Source of the DNA: Plantago major
Lineage: Eukaryota; Streptophyta; Magnoliopsida; Lamiales; Plantaginaceae
Direction: 5' to 3'
DNA: 64,000 bases
Assembly (NCBI GenBank): GCA_026545765.1
Contig: CM048844.1
Coordinates: 54,780,932 to 54,844,931, forward strand
In this document: positions 1 to 13,319 of the stretch, piece by piece
Numbering within the stretch: the first letter of the stretch is position 1
Layout: every line of letters starts with the position of its first letter
Made by a program: the position numbers and the translations under genes
The notes under the pieces: generated by a model
What the model saw: only the letters and a program-made list of their open reading frames with translations
Databases searched by the model: none
What the model was told of the DNA's origin: nothing

Positions 1-429
1 ACAAATTTCTCAAGAAATTTCCCAACAAATTTCCTTTTGATCACCAATAACGATGACTATCTTCCTATTACAACTGATGAGTGAACAATCCAACACTTAA
101 TCTTTTCTTAAGATCTTCAAATTCATTTAAGTAAGTGCAGAAAGTAGACATCAACCAAATCACAACGTGTGATCTTTGCTGACAAGTTATCTTTTATAGA
201 ATACTATCTGAGAGTAAGTTCTTCAGATAAGTTACAAATAAAGATTACAGATAACTTCAATACATGATACAGTTAAGCTCAGTCAGCAAAAATACAAAAG
301 CTACATAGTAAATTAGGACAACAGGAGTAACCAAGCTCCAAGTAAACATCCTAATAGACTAGTCTTCAAGTCTTCAATCTTCAAGTCTTCAACAGTATTT
401 CTATGGATCAGTCTGCAAATTTCCTATCT

Positions 430-3400
430 CCAAACCTTTGATGTCATCGTAATAATCATAGAGAAGAGTTCGACGAGCATCTCTCGGTCTCCGCAAATCC
501 ACGCACTTTGTAGGTTTTGCAGGATTTTTCGACAAAATGCTCGACCCATAGGTACTTTCCCCACTTCCAGCATGCTCTATTCGATATCCTAAAGCTTGAA
601 GTATTCAGAGATAATCTTCGATATCCGATGTCACCCTTGTATTGATCTTCCGCCGATAGAATGACTCATAGGGTTCCACAGCAAGTCTTGGTCTTGTGCC
701 TGTTCATGTGATATTCAGAATTTTGTGCACATCATCTAGCTTTCCATATGGACAATCATAAGAGAGGTCATTTTTCACGGCTTCAGCCTTCGACAACTTC
801 AAAATCCAACCATGCTTTCATGTGATCGTGTTGATCAAGGTAGGTTTATCCTTTCTCCATGCCATAAGTTGTTTATGGATTGGTTCTAGAAATCTTGAAT
901 TTACCAATAGATGCTTAAGTTCCGTAATCCAATAGCCATTTTTCCGATTGATGCACCAGAGATGAGGAATCATTGTCATACTTCACATACTCTATTTCGC
1001 TTCTTCCGCCCCGAGTGGAAGTCGATTTTGTCTTTGCTCACTTTTAGTCTGCTCCTTCCTGCCTTGAATTCTCTTGGGGTTGTTGTTGAAGAACCACCAC
1101 CGGATAGACTTGGTATTTTCAGGGTGTTTTAGTCGCTAGTGGCTTTGCAAATGGGCCCGCCAGCTTTCAATTTTCCTTTTTCGTGAAGAGGAGCTTCATC
1201 TTCATCGCTTCTCATCATCATCAAGATTAGATCTTGTGAGAGTTTCACGCCTTTTCATTGCCCAGACTTGATTTGACCTTCTTCTTCTTCGTAAGATTCA
1301 TCAATCCTCTAACTTGTCTTCTCCTCGAGCCTCGTACTTTGGAGGTTTCGTGCTACGGCCCTTGTTACCATTTTGGTTCCTTCATGGTTTCGGGAAGCGC
1401 CTACTATTTGCACAAATTGGCTTCGAGGAGGGTTCATTGATTCGAGTGGTGGGGAAGTTTTTCTTCTTCCTCGAGCCGCACTACCCAGATTTCTTCTTGT
1501 TTTCATCTCCTTCTTCCCATTCCCGCACTTTGATGTCCAGATTTGTACTTTCTTTCCCCTTAGTCATTGTTCATCGACTCATACATAAAGGAATCGAGAG
1601 AGAGTTGAAGTGCCCTTGTAGATAATTATAGGCACCCACCAACTTCAAGTTCTTTGAGCTCCCGATTTTGCTTGATAAGTCCATTGTCCTTATCTGAGCT
1701 CGCCAACGGGCCTAGAATGGCATCTCGCTTCCAAAGCAGGTAACTTGCCTTGGAAAGCTTTCACTAAAGACATATCATCGCCCTTATCATTCCTGCATCT
1801 TTCGAGCAATGACTATGCTAGTTGTTTTCTCGAGTGATGAGCTCAGGAACTTTTTCATTTCGTAGGGACCGAGGCAATTACTTCCTTGTTCTGAAGACAT
1901 CTCCTTTTCGTATGAGCCAAGATTGCACTGCTCATGTATTCATTGGAGTGGACATTCGCGCTTGTTGAAAATTGTAGGAGCAAAAGCCTTTTTAAGTGAG
2001 AAACCGCTAGATGTTCATTGCGGTTTTGCCAAAGTCTTGTCTTCTTCATCATCCGAGTAATCACCAAAGGATCTTCATCCTCTCGACATTTTCATCGATT
2101 GTATCGAGTCCAAAGAACCATCTCGTAGATTGGTTTCTTTCCTTCGAGGAGGATGGTACTTCTTTCAAGATGATGCAGCCTTAGCATCATGCTTCGACTT
2201 TATACTTCTTCAAGATTTAGTTCTTTCGTGATCTCTTTCAAAGATCCCGTAGCTCTTAACCTCGTAGTAAGCAATCATTTCTTCTAAGTATAGATCTTGT
2301 AGTTGATCAATCTTATCTCGATTTAGCTATTTGATCTTCCAATTGAAGATGGAGTCGTTGTTCTTCTTCCAACAGCTTGTCCGAGTTGAGCACTTCCGGC
2401 TCGAGTGTTTAGTATTTCCGATTTGTTTCTTCGTAAAGCTCAACTACTTGTTCAAGAGTAATCGCGTGTTGGTTAGAAGATGGATGAGTAGATTTCGAGG
2501 TGATGAAGACGGAGATTTCGTGAAGTCTTCGCTTGCTTTTCAAGAGTCGAGGCATTGTTTCTCCGTGAAATTCCCATTCCTGTGCAGGGCATCATCATCA
2601 TCCTTTTGTCATTATCATCCTTTGGTGATGGTCGGGAGGTTCATCAAAGTAATTTTCATTCATTTCTTCCTCCTCATCATCTTCAGATACAAGATTGATC
2701 ACTTCCGGATAGTGATCTTCCGCCCATTAACTTCTTCTTGTTCGTAAGGTATAAACCGCAGGTCTCATGTGATCGCTTGAATGCCATCTCGTAATCTTGT
2801 CACCATCCGCCTGCTCAAAGGCATGTATCAAACTATGCGCCACTTCTCCGAAAAGTCCTTATGTAGTAGAGTCGAATCAGATATTGTCTCAGGGAACATT
2901 GCTCGACATATGTTTCCGTGTCAAGAGCTCGTGCTCGTCTGGTTGGTTGATCGCTGATTCTCAATATTTCGTAGAGATCGAGCACCTTAACTTCGCCATT
3001 TCAAGCATCAATATGCTTGCAGGTGTGAGCTTTGAAGAAGTGAAGTAGTCCTTGTCTCTTCAATGGGAACCCGCCAGATCCGCTTGAGCTCGAAAGAAGG
3101 AGTTTTGAGTGAGTTTCAAAACTTTTGTAGATATCTCGAGTAGTAGTGTAGTTTAGTTTCGAGTTACCCGAGGTACTTCATGCTCAGAGATTTGTTCTAT
3201 CGAGACAATTGGTGTCTCGATATCTTGTCAGGAGGTGGAGACTTGGAAGTCCGTCCTCATCAACCTTTCTTTCGAACCCGAGAGAAATACAATACTTAGG
3301 AAATAGTTTGAAAGAATTTATGCATAAATATGCTTTAATGAATTCGATTGAGCTACTTACTTCCTCGAAGGAAGCTCAGATTCATTTTTCTCGTAAACTT

Positions 3401-5774
3401 GTGCGCTTCGTGGTCTTTCAGTGATGTCATTGGGGCTTCATCAATTTCCATTGATGCAGGAATGTCGCAACTTTATCCCCTTGCATTTCTACTTCAAATA
3501 GCCTGTAAGTAGAAAGTATCAATATTAGAAGAGATAAAAGATAACCCAAGATGAAGAGTACTTGTCACTGATTGTCATATACCTTCAAGTTTGAAGGCTC
3601 AAAGGATGTTCTTCGTAAACCTTGTTGGTTTCGGTTTGTCTCGCATTTCGCTTTATCTTCTTCTATCTCATTGGAGCCTCGTTAGAAACATTTAATCATG
3701 AATAAGCACATAAACATTTTTATCGAAAATTAGTTCTCTTTAAGAATCATTTACCCGCATGTGCTCAGATTTTTCAAGAGTCGAGGTCAAGGACCTCTTT
3801 TTCAAGAGTCGAGGCAAGCTTCTCACCTTCCTCTTGTTTCGCTTCTAACTCAAATTGAATAAAGAAATTTTATGAGGTAACAAGATTTATAAGTATAAAA
3901 TTTTTCACAAGGTAAGAGTTAAACCACCATTTACCCGAGCGCTTTCAGTCGATTGGTCTCTCGAACTTGTGACCTTTCTATACATTGGTCCTTGTCCCAA
4001 AGGCGCTTTGTTTGAAGTTTCGTACTTCACACCTATCCCGAGTATGCAACTCACGCTTCCCCCGTTGATCATTCCGAGTAGATTTCTACTTGATCCTCTC
4101 ATCGAGTCAGAACCCGCCAATTACGTGATTTTCTTCAAAGATAATCGTATTGTCGTAATTCAAAATGGAGTTCATTTACCATTTCATCAACCACTTTCGT
4201 TGTGGTTGTTTTGTTTGTGGTTGTTGTGGTTGTCGGAAGCGTAAGATTGATCAAGAGAATGTTCTTCCAGATTTTTAGATGTGGCATTTCCATCAAAGAT
4301 TCCGCCAAAGACTAAAATACCACTTATCGTGGCTTGTGAAGTTGTTCAAGAGAAGCATTCCCTGATGATGTGTTTGCACCAACAACCTTTGCTATAGTCT
4401 CAGCAACCTGTGGTGTAGGCTCTTCTTCAGATACCTTATCACCAGTTACTTTTTGAGTAACCTTAGCCCTCTTTTTTCTTTCTAGGACTTGAGAGATGAT
4501 TAGTTCATCATCTTCATCGCCGAGCTCTCATCAAGATTGGGAACCGATTGGTCCATTATTCTCATGGTTTCGCAGAAGGGCTTCGTGCTTTTCACCACTC
4601 TTTAAAGATTTATGAGTTCATCAAGGCTTTCAGATTAGTCGCAACATTTCGGAAAGCACTTTCTTGTCGAGTCTACTTGTTCAAGAGTTGATAACTCTTT
4701 GCAAAGATTGATGAGTTCATCCGCCATTATCAGCTCATCGGCAATGCATGCAGATATCCGAGAATCGACAACCTCTTCGGGTGTGTCTTCCGATTTGCCA
4801 AGACTTCTTTCTTGAAGTTCGGGCTTCTTGGTCGCAACCTTTCTTCGTATATCTTTCAGATTTTCGCTTAGACCTTTCCGAGACCCAAGAACCTTTTTCA
4901 TCGATTTGTATACTCATATTTAGAGTAAGTTATCATTATTTCAAATTTGCCTCACGAGCTCAATGCCAAGCTTTTCCAAAGAAGTAGCATATCTTCGCAC
5001 TATAACCCATCGGGCCTTTCGCTCATTTAGTCCTTTAACAATCTTAGGCTCAAGCCTCAATCTTCTTCACGAATTTCATGAAGGCGCATTTTCCCAGCTT
5101 AAAAGGGTTTTCCAAATTTTGTCTTGTCGATTCAAAGAAGAACATCATGATCCATCGCTTCGCTTATCCGTCAGCACCTCCTTGTAGACCATCAAGGCAT
5201 CCGTGAAGAATGCAAGCCAAGATATCCCAAAGGAACCAACAGATGTCCGGTTCGATGTCGCTAAGTTTGAACTCAAAGGTGTATCCGATTTTCAAGATCA
5301 CACACGCCATCAGAAAGTTCTTTAACACCTTCAAGGAGTTCATCATCTCGTGTTTATTTCAAAATCCTTTCCAAGATTTTGAACCTCAAACAACTTACGA
5401 AGTTGTTAAGTCCGTATGATTTCCTCGACCGAGGTTTTGATAGACACTATTTCAAGATTTCGTAAACACAGAAATAATCCTCGAATTGTTGTAAAATTCC
5501 AACACATCGAGTGATGAAATTCCACGAAAGCAGATAGAAAACCCTCGATTTGTGCCTTTTCAAGCATGTCAAGAATCAATTTTCGTCATTGGTTTTCTAT
5601 TGCAGAGAGGTATTCTCAACCATGGCACCACCCCAAATCATTCTGTGACTTGAAGTCCAATGGTCGATTAAAACTCCTACCAAATGATTGTTTATAATAA
5701 CTAACTCGTGCTTGCTTTTCAAATAGCATCAAAGGAGGATTGGGATTTCGTGTTGAAGTGTTCTTGGAGGCCAT
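430..5774 (-). pseudogene. Extra 3' ORF of copia A, left copy (full span, broken)
   Basis: The start codon is at 5774 (MASKNTSTRNP...), with a TATA stretch at 5961-5970. It runs to the region equivalent to the end of the copia B gene (residues before the final stop match near 560-640). Recognisable stretches include the early domain (about 5000-5500), the Lys-rich NPETS/KVSE-type repeats (about 3000-3900), the acidic linker (about 2600) and the C-terminal part (about 600-1000). Frameshifts are very dense. Function is unknown; see the copia B copy for the best view of the gene. Confidence 0.65.
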
Positions 5775-6559
5775 CTCTTTATATAGTGTAGGATTTGGAA
5801 TTGGTGTTTGAAAGAGATTTGATTCAAGGATTCTTTTCGTAAAAACTTAATCTTGATTTGCGTAGATTGTAGAGGTTTGCAGAGAATCAAGAGAAGGATT
5901 TGCTATTTTTGGTAAGATGAAATTTTGATTAGGCAAAAGTGATTTCATTTGCCAAAATCCTATATATATAGCAAATGAATCCCAATGCATAAATACATAC
6001 AAATTGATTTTGTGTACGATTCGTGATTTGCAAACAAAGCGTGAGCAAAAGTTAGTTCTAGATTAAATGCTTAGTGGCCATGTCCTAATTTCAACAAATT
6101 CACTATTTCGTGGAATTAATTTCCACCGCATGTATCAATCGCTTAGCCTCATCGAGGGTCACCATTGCTTTTTCAAAGAATGATCACAATCAAGAAGTGT
6201 AATTGTGCCCATTTAATGAGTTTTGGCGATTTGCTATCCGAATCACAATTTCGTGACCAAGGACACTGCTCAGATCTTAACTGCCTTATACTTAGGATTT
6301 TTCCAAGTTTTTCATCAAGATAGAAATAATGCGAAGTTTTAAGAGAGTAGTCGATCGCAGATAGTTATACTATTCTCTTTGTGTTCTGCTTATAGAGTGA
6401 TTTATATCCGAGTTCCCGCCTCGTAAATCTTAAGCTATCTTTTGCTTTTAGCCTTTTGACTTCGGATACCTGCTCCATTTCTCTTTCTTTTCTCGATACC
6501 CGCCAGATACCTCTTCTCGGATGCCCGCTCCATACCTCTTCTCCGTCTGCTCCAGATAC

Positions 6560-8846
6560 CTCTTCTCCGTGTCTGCTCCAGACCGAACTCTTTCACTCAT
6601 CAGTAGTTCCATTAGTCCAAGACTATGTCTTAAGGCTAAGAATCTACTTTCTTGTAGTGGCTTGGTGAAGATATCCAAGTCGGTCTTCAATGCCAATCTT
6701 GAGTATCTCTATATCGCCTTTTCAACATGGTCTCGGCGAAGTGATGTCTAACATCAATGTGCTTTGTTCGCATGAAATTTAGGATTCTCGTAATCGCAAT
6801 AGCACTTGTGTTATCAGTAAAATGGGAGTTTTCTTCTCATCGAGTCCATAGTCTTTGAAGTTGTTGTATCCATGTAATTTGTGTCATGTAATTTGTGTTG
6901 CACAACAACCAAAGAATATATTCAAATTTCCTGGTAGAAGTTGCAATTGAGTTTTGCTTCGCTAAACCATGAGATAAGTCTAGTACCCGTAAACCCAAGT
7001 TCCCGAGGTGCTCTTCCTATCAAGCAATGATCCAAAGATAATCAGCCTGAGTACCCAAATTTAAACTCAATCCACTTTCTTTAGATACCACAATCCTACA
7101 TCTATCGCATTTTTACATACCTTAATATTTTCATAGCAGTGTTGTAGTGTGTTTGCATTGGATTTGTCTGAAATCTAGCACATACTCCAACGGCATATTG
7201 AATATCAAGTCTACTTGCAGTGAGGTAAAGTAGTTAACCTATCAATTTCCTATACTTATGTTCTTCAACACTCTTATCTGATTCAGTATAGGTCATTTTG
7301 GTTCCAATGCTCATAGGTATCTTAGCATTCTTTTCAGAAGGCTTAAGATTGAATTTTGTGAGCATATCTTTCAGATACTTTGTTCGACTAATGAATATTC
7401 CATCATTGAGTTGCTTGACTTGCAATCCTAGGAAATAATTCATTTCTCCCATCATGCTCATCTCAAACCTGCTTTTCATGAGATTTGCAAAGTCATTACA
7501 AAGTTGCTTGTCCTTAGATCCAAATATGATGTCATCAACATATACTTGAACTAAGAGTAGTTTCCCATCATGATTTAAGGTAAATAAAGTTTTATCAACT
7601 TCACCTTTCTTGAAACCATTTTCCGTAGGTACTGGCCAAAGTGTCATACCATGCTCGAGCCTGTTTACCCATACAGAGCTTCAGAGTTTATAGACCATTC
7701 TATTTTCTGAGGAAACTTCAAAGCCAGGTGGTTGCTCAACATAAACTTCTTCTGCAAGTTCACCGTTCAAGAATGCACTTTTGACATCCATCTGATAAAC
7801 TTTGAAATCTTTTATGAGTCAGAAGGCTAGAAAGAGTCTTATTGCATCCAATCTGCAACCTGCATATGACTCACAAAATCTAAGCCTTCACGGGTAAATC
7901 CTCGCAACCAATCTTGCTTTGTTTCGTTATTTCACCAGATTCATTCATCTTGTTTCGAAAACCCATTTAGTTCCAATCACGTATATTCCTTCTATAAATG
8001 GGACTAGTTTCAGACTTTGTTTCTCTCAAATTGATCCAACTCTTCTTGCATTGCGTAGATCCATTTTGGTCTCCTAATGCTTCTTCTATATTTTTAGTTC
8101 AATATTCAGATGAAACATCCAAAGAGAGAGTTAGCATTTTCAGCTATCGCTCTCCTAGTCCTAACACCTCGATTAATCGTCCAATTATATCCTTTGTAGG
8201 ATGATCTTTGATCCATCTCATCATAGGTTTAGTGCTAGTAGGATCAATATCCAAGTGATCCTAATGTGAATCACTAAGATTTTGATTTGATACGCCAAGA
8301 TTCGAGATATCCGATATATGGAAAATGTCATTGATATCGACACTTTTTCAAAGGTTAGAGATATCTCAAACATGCATTTCAAAGATTCTTATTTTCGATA
8401 CCTCTTCATGATGAATGTTTTCAAGAATCTGCTCCATTTCTCGAAAACTCATAGGAAATTCTCATCATGTCTGTGAGTCATCTTGTTGTTACTAGTTTTC
8501 AAGCTTTTCACGCCGTAGTCATCCTCACTTTCCATAATGATGTTTCTCCTCTCCGAGGATTCTTCTTTAGAATCCTCAAGAATAGTTCTTGAACCTTTCT
8601 CGAGAGTTCATCAATAGGAGGTGTTTTCTTATTTCCTTCATAGAATACAACATGAACCGATTCTTCAATTTTCTTTGTTCTTTGTTGTAAACTCGTAAGC
8701 TTTGTTGCTTGTGGAATAGCCAAGAAAACACCTTCATCCGCTTTCGTTGAAATGTTCTATAATCTTTCCCATTGTTTAGAACAAAACATCTACAACCAAA
8801 TACTCCCAGATGTTTGATATTAGGGGGTCTACCAACCAAGATTTCA
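6560..8846 (-). pseudogene. pol of copia A, left (duplicated) copy: end of INT, RT, RH
   Basis: This second pol segment begins abruptly within integrase at 8846 (RPPNIKHLGVFGCRCFVLNN) and continues through reverse transcriptase to RNase H at about 6560. The RT piece at 7234-7647 has an intact YVDD motif (QVYVDDIIFGS) and the [14 protein letters not shown] pattern of the copia RT domain. It lacks gag, protease and the integrase core because it is the left unit of an internal tandem duplication. Frames are broken in several places. Confidence 0.8.
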
Positions 8847-11800
8847 TGTCTTGTCTTCTTCATCATCTAAGTCATCAGCCCAGTGATCTTCATCCTCGAC
8901 ATTTTCAAGATTTTCCAGCTCAACAACCATCTCGTAGATGGGCTTCTTTCCTTTCTCGAGAAGAGGATGGTATGTCTTTGTCGATGATGCGCCTTTAGCA
9001 TCATTCTTTTCTTTAGATACTTCTTCAAGATTCAGCTCCTTAGAAATAGCATTTACAAAGATCCCGGAGCTCTTTAACCTCGCAGTAAGCTACCGCCTCT
9101 TGTAAGTATTGATCTTGTAGTTGATTGCTTATCTCTCGATTTAACTAGCTCTTCTTCAAGTTGAAGATGGAGCCGCTCTTCTTCCAACAGCTTGTTCGAA
9201 ATGAGCGCTCGCTCGAGTATTTAATATCTTCCGAGTTGTTTCCTCAGAGTGCTCAACTACTTGTTCAAGAGTGTCTTTTTTTGTTCGAAGATGGACGGTA
9301 GATTTCGAGGTGATGGAGGAGGGATTATCGTGATGTCCTCTCCGTGCTTTTCAAAGAACCGAGGCAATGTTTCCTTGTGGAATTCCTCCCGTCCCTGGTG
9401 CAGGGGCATCATCATCATCCTTTTTATCATCCTCATCCTTGTGATGGTCAGAAGGAAAATCTTCATAGTCATTTTCGTCAGTCTCCTTCTCTTCTTCATC
9501 TTCAGAGACCGATTGATCACTTCGAATAGTGATCATTTGCCCATTTACTTCTTCTTGTTCGTATGAATAAATTATAGTGTCAAGGTGGATCGGTTTGAAT
9601 GCCATCCGCAACTGTCCGACCATCCGCCTGCTTCAAGGCTTGCACCAATGTGTGTGCCACTTCCTTGGAAAAATCCTTACGCATTAAGGTCGCAATTTGT
9701 ATTGTTCAAGAGGGAACATTGCGTGGATGTAGTTTTCCGTGTCAAGAGCTCGTGCTCGCCTTTGGTTGATCCGTGATTCTCAGATTTCGTAGAGATCGAG
9801 CACCTTAACCTTTGCCATTTCTTGAAGCATTGAATATGCTTTCGCAAGGTATGAGTCTTGAAGAAGGGAAGAAGGTTTTCATAGTCATCATTCAATTCTT
9901 CGCACTACTCGAACTCGAAAGAGAGAGTTTTGAATTAGTTTCAAAACTTGTGTAGATATTTGAGTTTTAGAGTAGCCAATATCTGTGTTACCTGTGCAAC
10001 AGCAACAGGCTCAGAGGGTTGGACTACTGAGGTTCCAGGTGCCTCAGATATCTTGGTGTCAGGAGGAGACTTGGAAGTCTGATTCTCAAAGATCCTCTCT
10101 TCTTTGAACCCTAGATTAGAAACATAACACTTAGGAAATTTTATCAAGAAAAGTTCTATTTTCCGTAATCGATATCCGAGAGGTCAATTACCTCCACTAT
10201 TGGAGGCTCAGATATTTGTTGCTCGAGACTTGTGCGCTCGAAATTTTTCTTGTGATGAAGGTTTTGATGCCTCATCAATTTCCATTTGTCAGGATTGAGC
10301 GGCAATTCCTCAAAGAACTTCTACTTTTTTGAACCTGTTTATGTAGAAAGTGTTAGTTTGAGAAAATGATCGAAATTTGTCTTTGAAGATTATAGATATC
10401 TCAATGAAATACCTTCTCCGAGAAGGTTCAGATATTTGTTCCTCGTAGACCTTAGAAGTCTCCTGATTCTTCTCTCAAGAGATAGACTTTTCATTTCTTT
10501 CATTTTTCTTCTCGCTTGGAGCCTATTAGAAACAAACACTTAATAGTATTGGTCAAGTGTATAAAGCACATATCCGAGATGTTATATCTTAAGGAACTGC
10601 CTTCACCCGTGAGATGTGCCCTGCTCTTAAGTGGTGAGGCTATGGAAGCCTCCTTCTCGATTCTCGAGGCAAGCTTTGCCTTCCTCTTGTTCTTTGTTTC
10701 TAATTCAACCTGTAACAAAGAATTTTTATTAGTTAACAAGAAAGAAAACACAAAGAAATTCACAAGTGCAAACCATTCAGCTACCTGAGGAATGTCAGGC
10801 TGAGTGGTCTCTGGAACTTGTGACCCTTTCATGAGTTGGTCTCGTTGTTCCAAAGGTTGCTTCTTTGTTGGAAGTTTGAGGTACTTCAACCTTTCCAGAG
10901 TGGCTAACTCGCCCTCCCCGGTTGATCATTCCGAGTAGGTGTCTCAGCTTGATCCTCTCTTGAGTTGGGGAACCCGCCATTTGCAGGATTTTCTTCAAAG
11001 ATGTTACATTGCTGGCATGTCGAAATGGAGTTCATTTACCATTTCATCAACCACTTGTGGCTGTTGTGGTTGTGGTTGTTGTGGTTGTCTGGTGGTGACT
11101 TTCCCTGATGGTGTGTTGGCACCAACAACCTTTGCTATAGGTGCTTGTTCAAGAATCTCCGGAGTCGTTGCTTTCAAAGAACTCGACCTTTTGTTCTTCC
11201 CTTGCCTTGGTTACTTTTTTCAAGAACCTTGGGGATGGGATCTTCCTCGCTCGATTCACATCGAAATCGAACAGAGTTATCAATAATCCTCGCCGCTTTT
11301 GCAAAGAGTTAGAAGTTTTTCAAGATTTATGAGTTCGACGCCAGGCTTTCAAAGAATAGTCTTGACATTTCAAAGCACTTTCGCTATCGAGTCTACTTGT
11401 TCAAGAGTCGATGCCTCTTTTGCAGATTGATGAGTTCATCCGCAGACGCCAGTATCCGGGAATCGACAACCTCAAAGGGTGTGCCTTCGATTTGCCAGAC
11501 TTCTTCCTCAAGTTCGGGTTTGGTCGCAACCTTTCCTTAGATACCTCTTCATTCTTTCGCTTCGAACCTTTCGAGATCCAAGAACCTTTTCATCAAGTTT
11601 GTATACTCATATTTGTAGAGTAGGTTATCGCTGCAATATCCGCCCTCTTTGAGCTCAATGCCAAGATATTCTAGTAAGTAGCAAATTTTCACCATAGCTT
11701 ATCGTGGCTTTTCGCTCAAGAAGGCCCTTAACGATTTTAGCTCAAAGCCTCAGATCTTCTTCACAAATTTCATGAAGGCGCATTTCCCTAATTAAAAGGG

Positions 11801-12481
11801 TTTTCTAGCCTTTGTCTTGTCAGCTCAACAAGAACATCATCATCCAAATGCTTCGCTTATCCGTCAAGACCTCCTTGTAGACCATCAAAGCCTCTATGAA
11901 GGATACATGCCAACACATCCCAAAGGACCAAAAGATGTCCGGTCCTTATGTCGCCAGTTTAAAGTCGATGGGTGTCCGGTTTGTCAAGATCACACACATT
12001 ATCGCATAGCTTCACACCTTCAAGGAGATCTTCATCCTTGTGTCAATCTCAAAATCCTTTCCAAGATTTTGAAGTTCAAACAAATTTCACGTAAAGTCGC
12101 TTCGCCCAACAAGATTTCTTGTCCTTCGACTTTGGTCTTGATAGACACTAACTCAAAGGCCTTCAGAGATCTTGAAAATAATTGTGGAGTTGTTGTAAAC
12201 TCCGTAACATCCAAAGGAAGAAACTCCATCGAAGAGCAGATAGAAAACTCGATTTTTGCCTTTTCAAGCATATCAAGTACTAACTTCCGTCATTGGGTTT
12301 TCTATCATGCTACTGTGTATTCCTCAATCATGGCACCACCCCAAATCATCCTGATTTGAAGTCCAATGATCGTGGTTGAATTCTCCGATCAACCGATTGT
12401 TAGTAATAACTAGCACGTGCTTGATTTTTCAGCATCAGAGTAGTAGCTGGGATTTCGAGTAGAAGCACGCTTGGGAGCCAT
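8847..12481 (-). pseudogene. Extra 3' ORF of copia A, right copy (truncated at duplication junction)
   Basis: This is a counterpart of the copia B gene starting at 53261. The start codon is at 12481 (MAPKRASTRNP...), preceded by a TATA stretch at 12647-12655. Frame pieces match copia B throughout: 12032-12271 (early part), 10500-10889 and 9677-9895 (middle) and 9351-9623 (acidic DDDK-rich part). GT-AG junctions equivalent to copia B introns remain at about 10100-10190 and 9905-9985. The copy stops at about 8847, at the point equivalent to copia B about 57070, where the sequence jumps back into integrase. The product is unknown. Part of the protein is Lys/Glu/Pro-rich, and there is no membrane segment or signal peptide to support an envelope role. 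Confidence 0.7.
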
Positions 12482-13319
12482 CTCTTTAAATAGTGAGGTC
12501 TTTGAAAACGAGAAAGAGATTAGGTGAGAGATTAGTAATTTTTGCGTAAAACTAATGTAGATTTGCAGAGGTCAAGAAGAGTTTTTGCTATTTTGTGCAA
12601 GTCTCAGATGTCGATTAGGCGAAGTAATTTCTTATGCCAAAATCCCATATATATAGCAATGTAATTCCACAAACACATACATAGAAATTAATTTTGTGTA
12701 AGTATCTGGAATTGCAGCAGCGTGAGTAAAAGCTTGTTCGCATTAAATGCATAGTGGGCCCTGCCGAATTTTAATACCACTATTTACCGAGAGTTAATCT
12801 CCAGAAGATCAATCGCCTAATTCATCAAGGGTCACCATTGTTTTTCAAAGAATGATCACAATCAACAAATGTAATTGTGCCCATTTAATGAATTTTGGCT
12901 ATTAGCTTCTCAATCACGCTTCGTATGACCAAGAACACTGCTTGCATCCGAATTTATCTCACATTTGGTATTTGTCCAAGTTTTACATGAGATAGAAATA
13001 ATACAAATTTCAAGAGAGAAGTCGATCGCAGATAGTCAGATTATTCTCTTTGTGTTCCCTCATCGAAAGTGATCCAGATATCCGAAAATTCGCCTCGTAA
13101 ATCTTTGAACAATTGCTTTACTCTTTAGCCTTTAGTTTCGGATACCTGCTCCAGATTCCTCTTCTCGATACCTGCCAGATAATTCTTTTCCGGATACCTG
13201 CTCCAGATACTTCTTTCCGGATACCCATTCCAGAATTTCTTCTCCGGATACCCGCTCCAGATACCTCTTCTTTTCTTTGATATCTTCTTCGATATCTCTT
13301 TCCGAACTTTTTCAGCTCT

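Noticed and set aside
911..3424. Several plus-strand frames of 70-140 codons rich in Phe and Ser
   Set aside because: They are antisense shadows of the minus-strand copia 3' ORF; their Phe/Ser/Leu bias is the complement of Lys/Glu-rich coding sequence.
6448..6696. Arg/Glu-rich frame resembling a short repeat protein
   Set aside because: It is the tandem array after RNase H plus the end of pol, read through; no independent start or domain.
9257..9623. Long acidic/basic minus-strand frames that look like histone-chaperone-type proteins
   Set aside because: They are the acidic linker of the copia A extra ORF (equivalent to copia B 56430-56540), read in adjacent frames.
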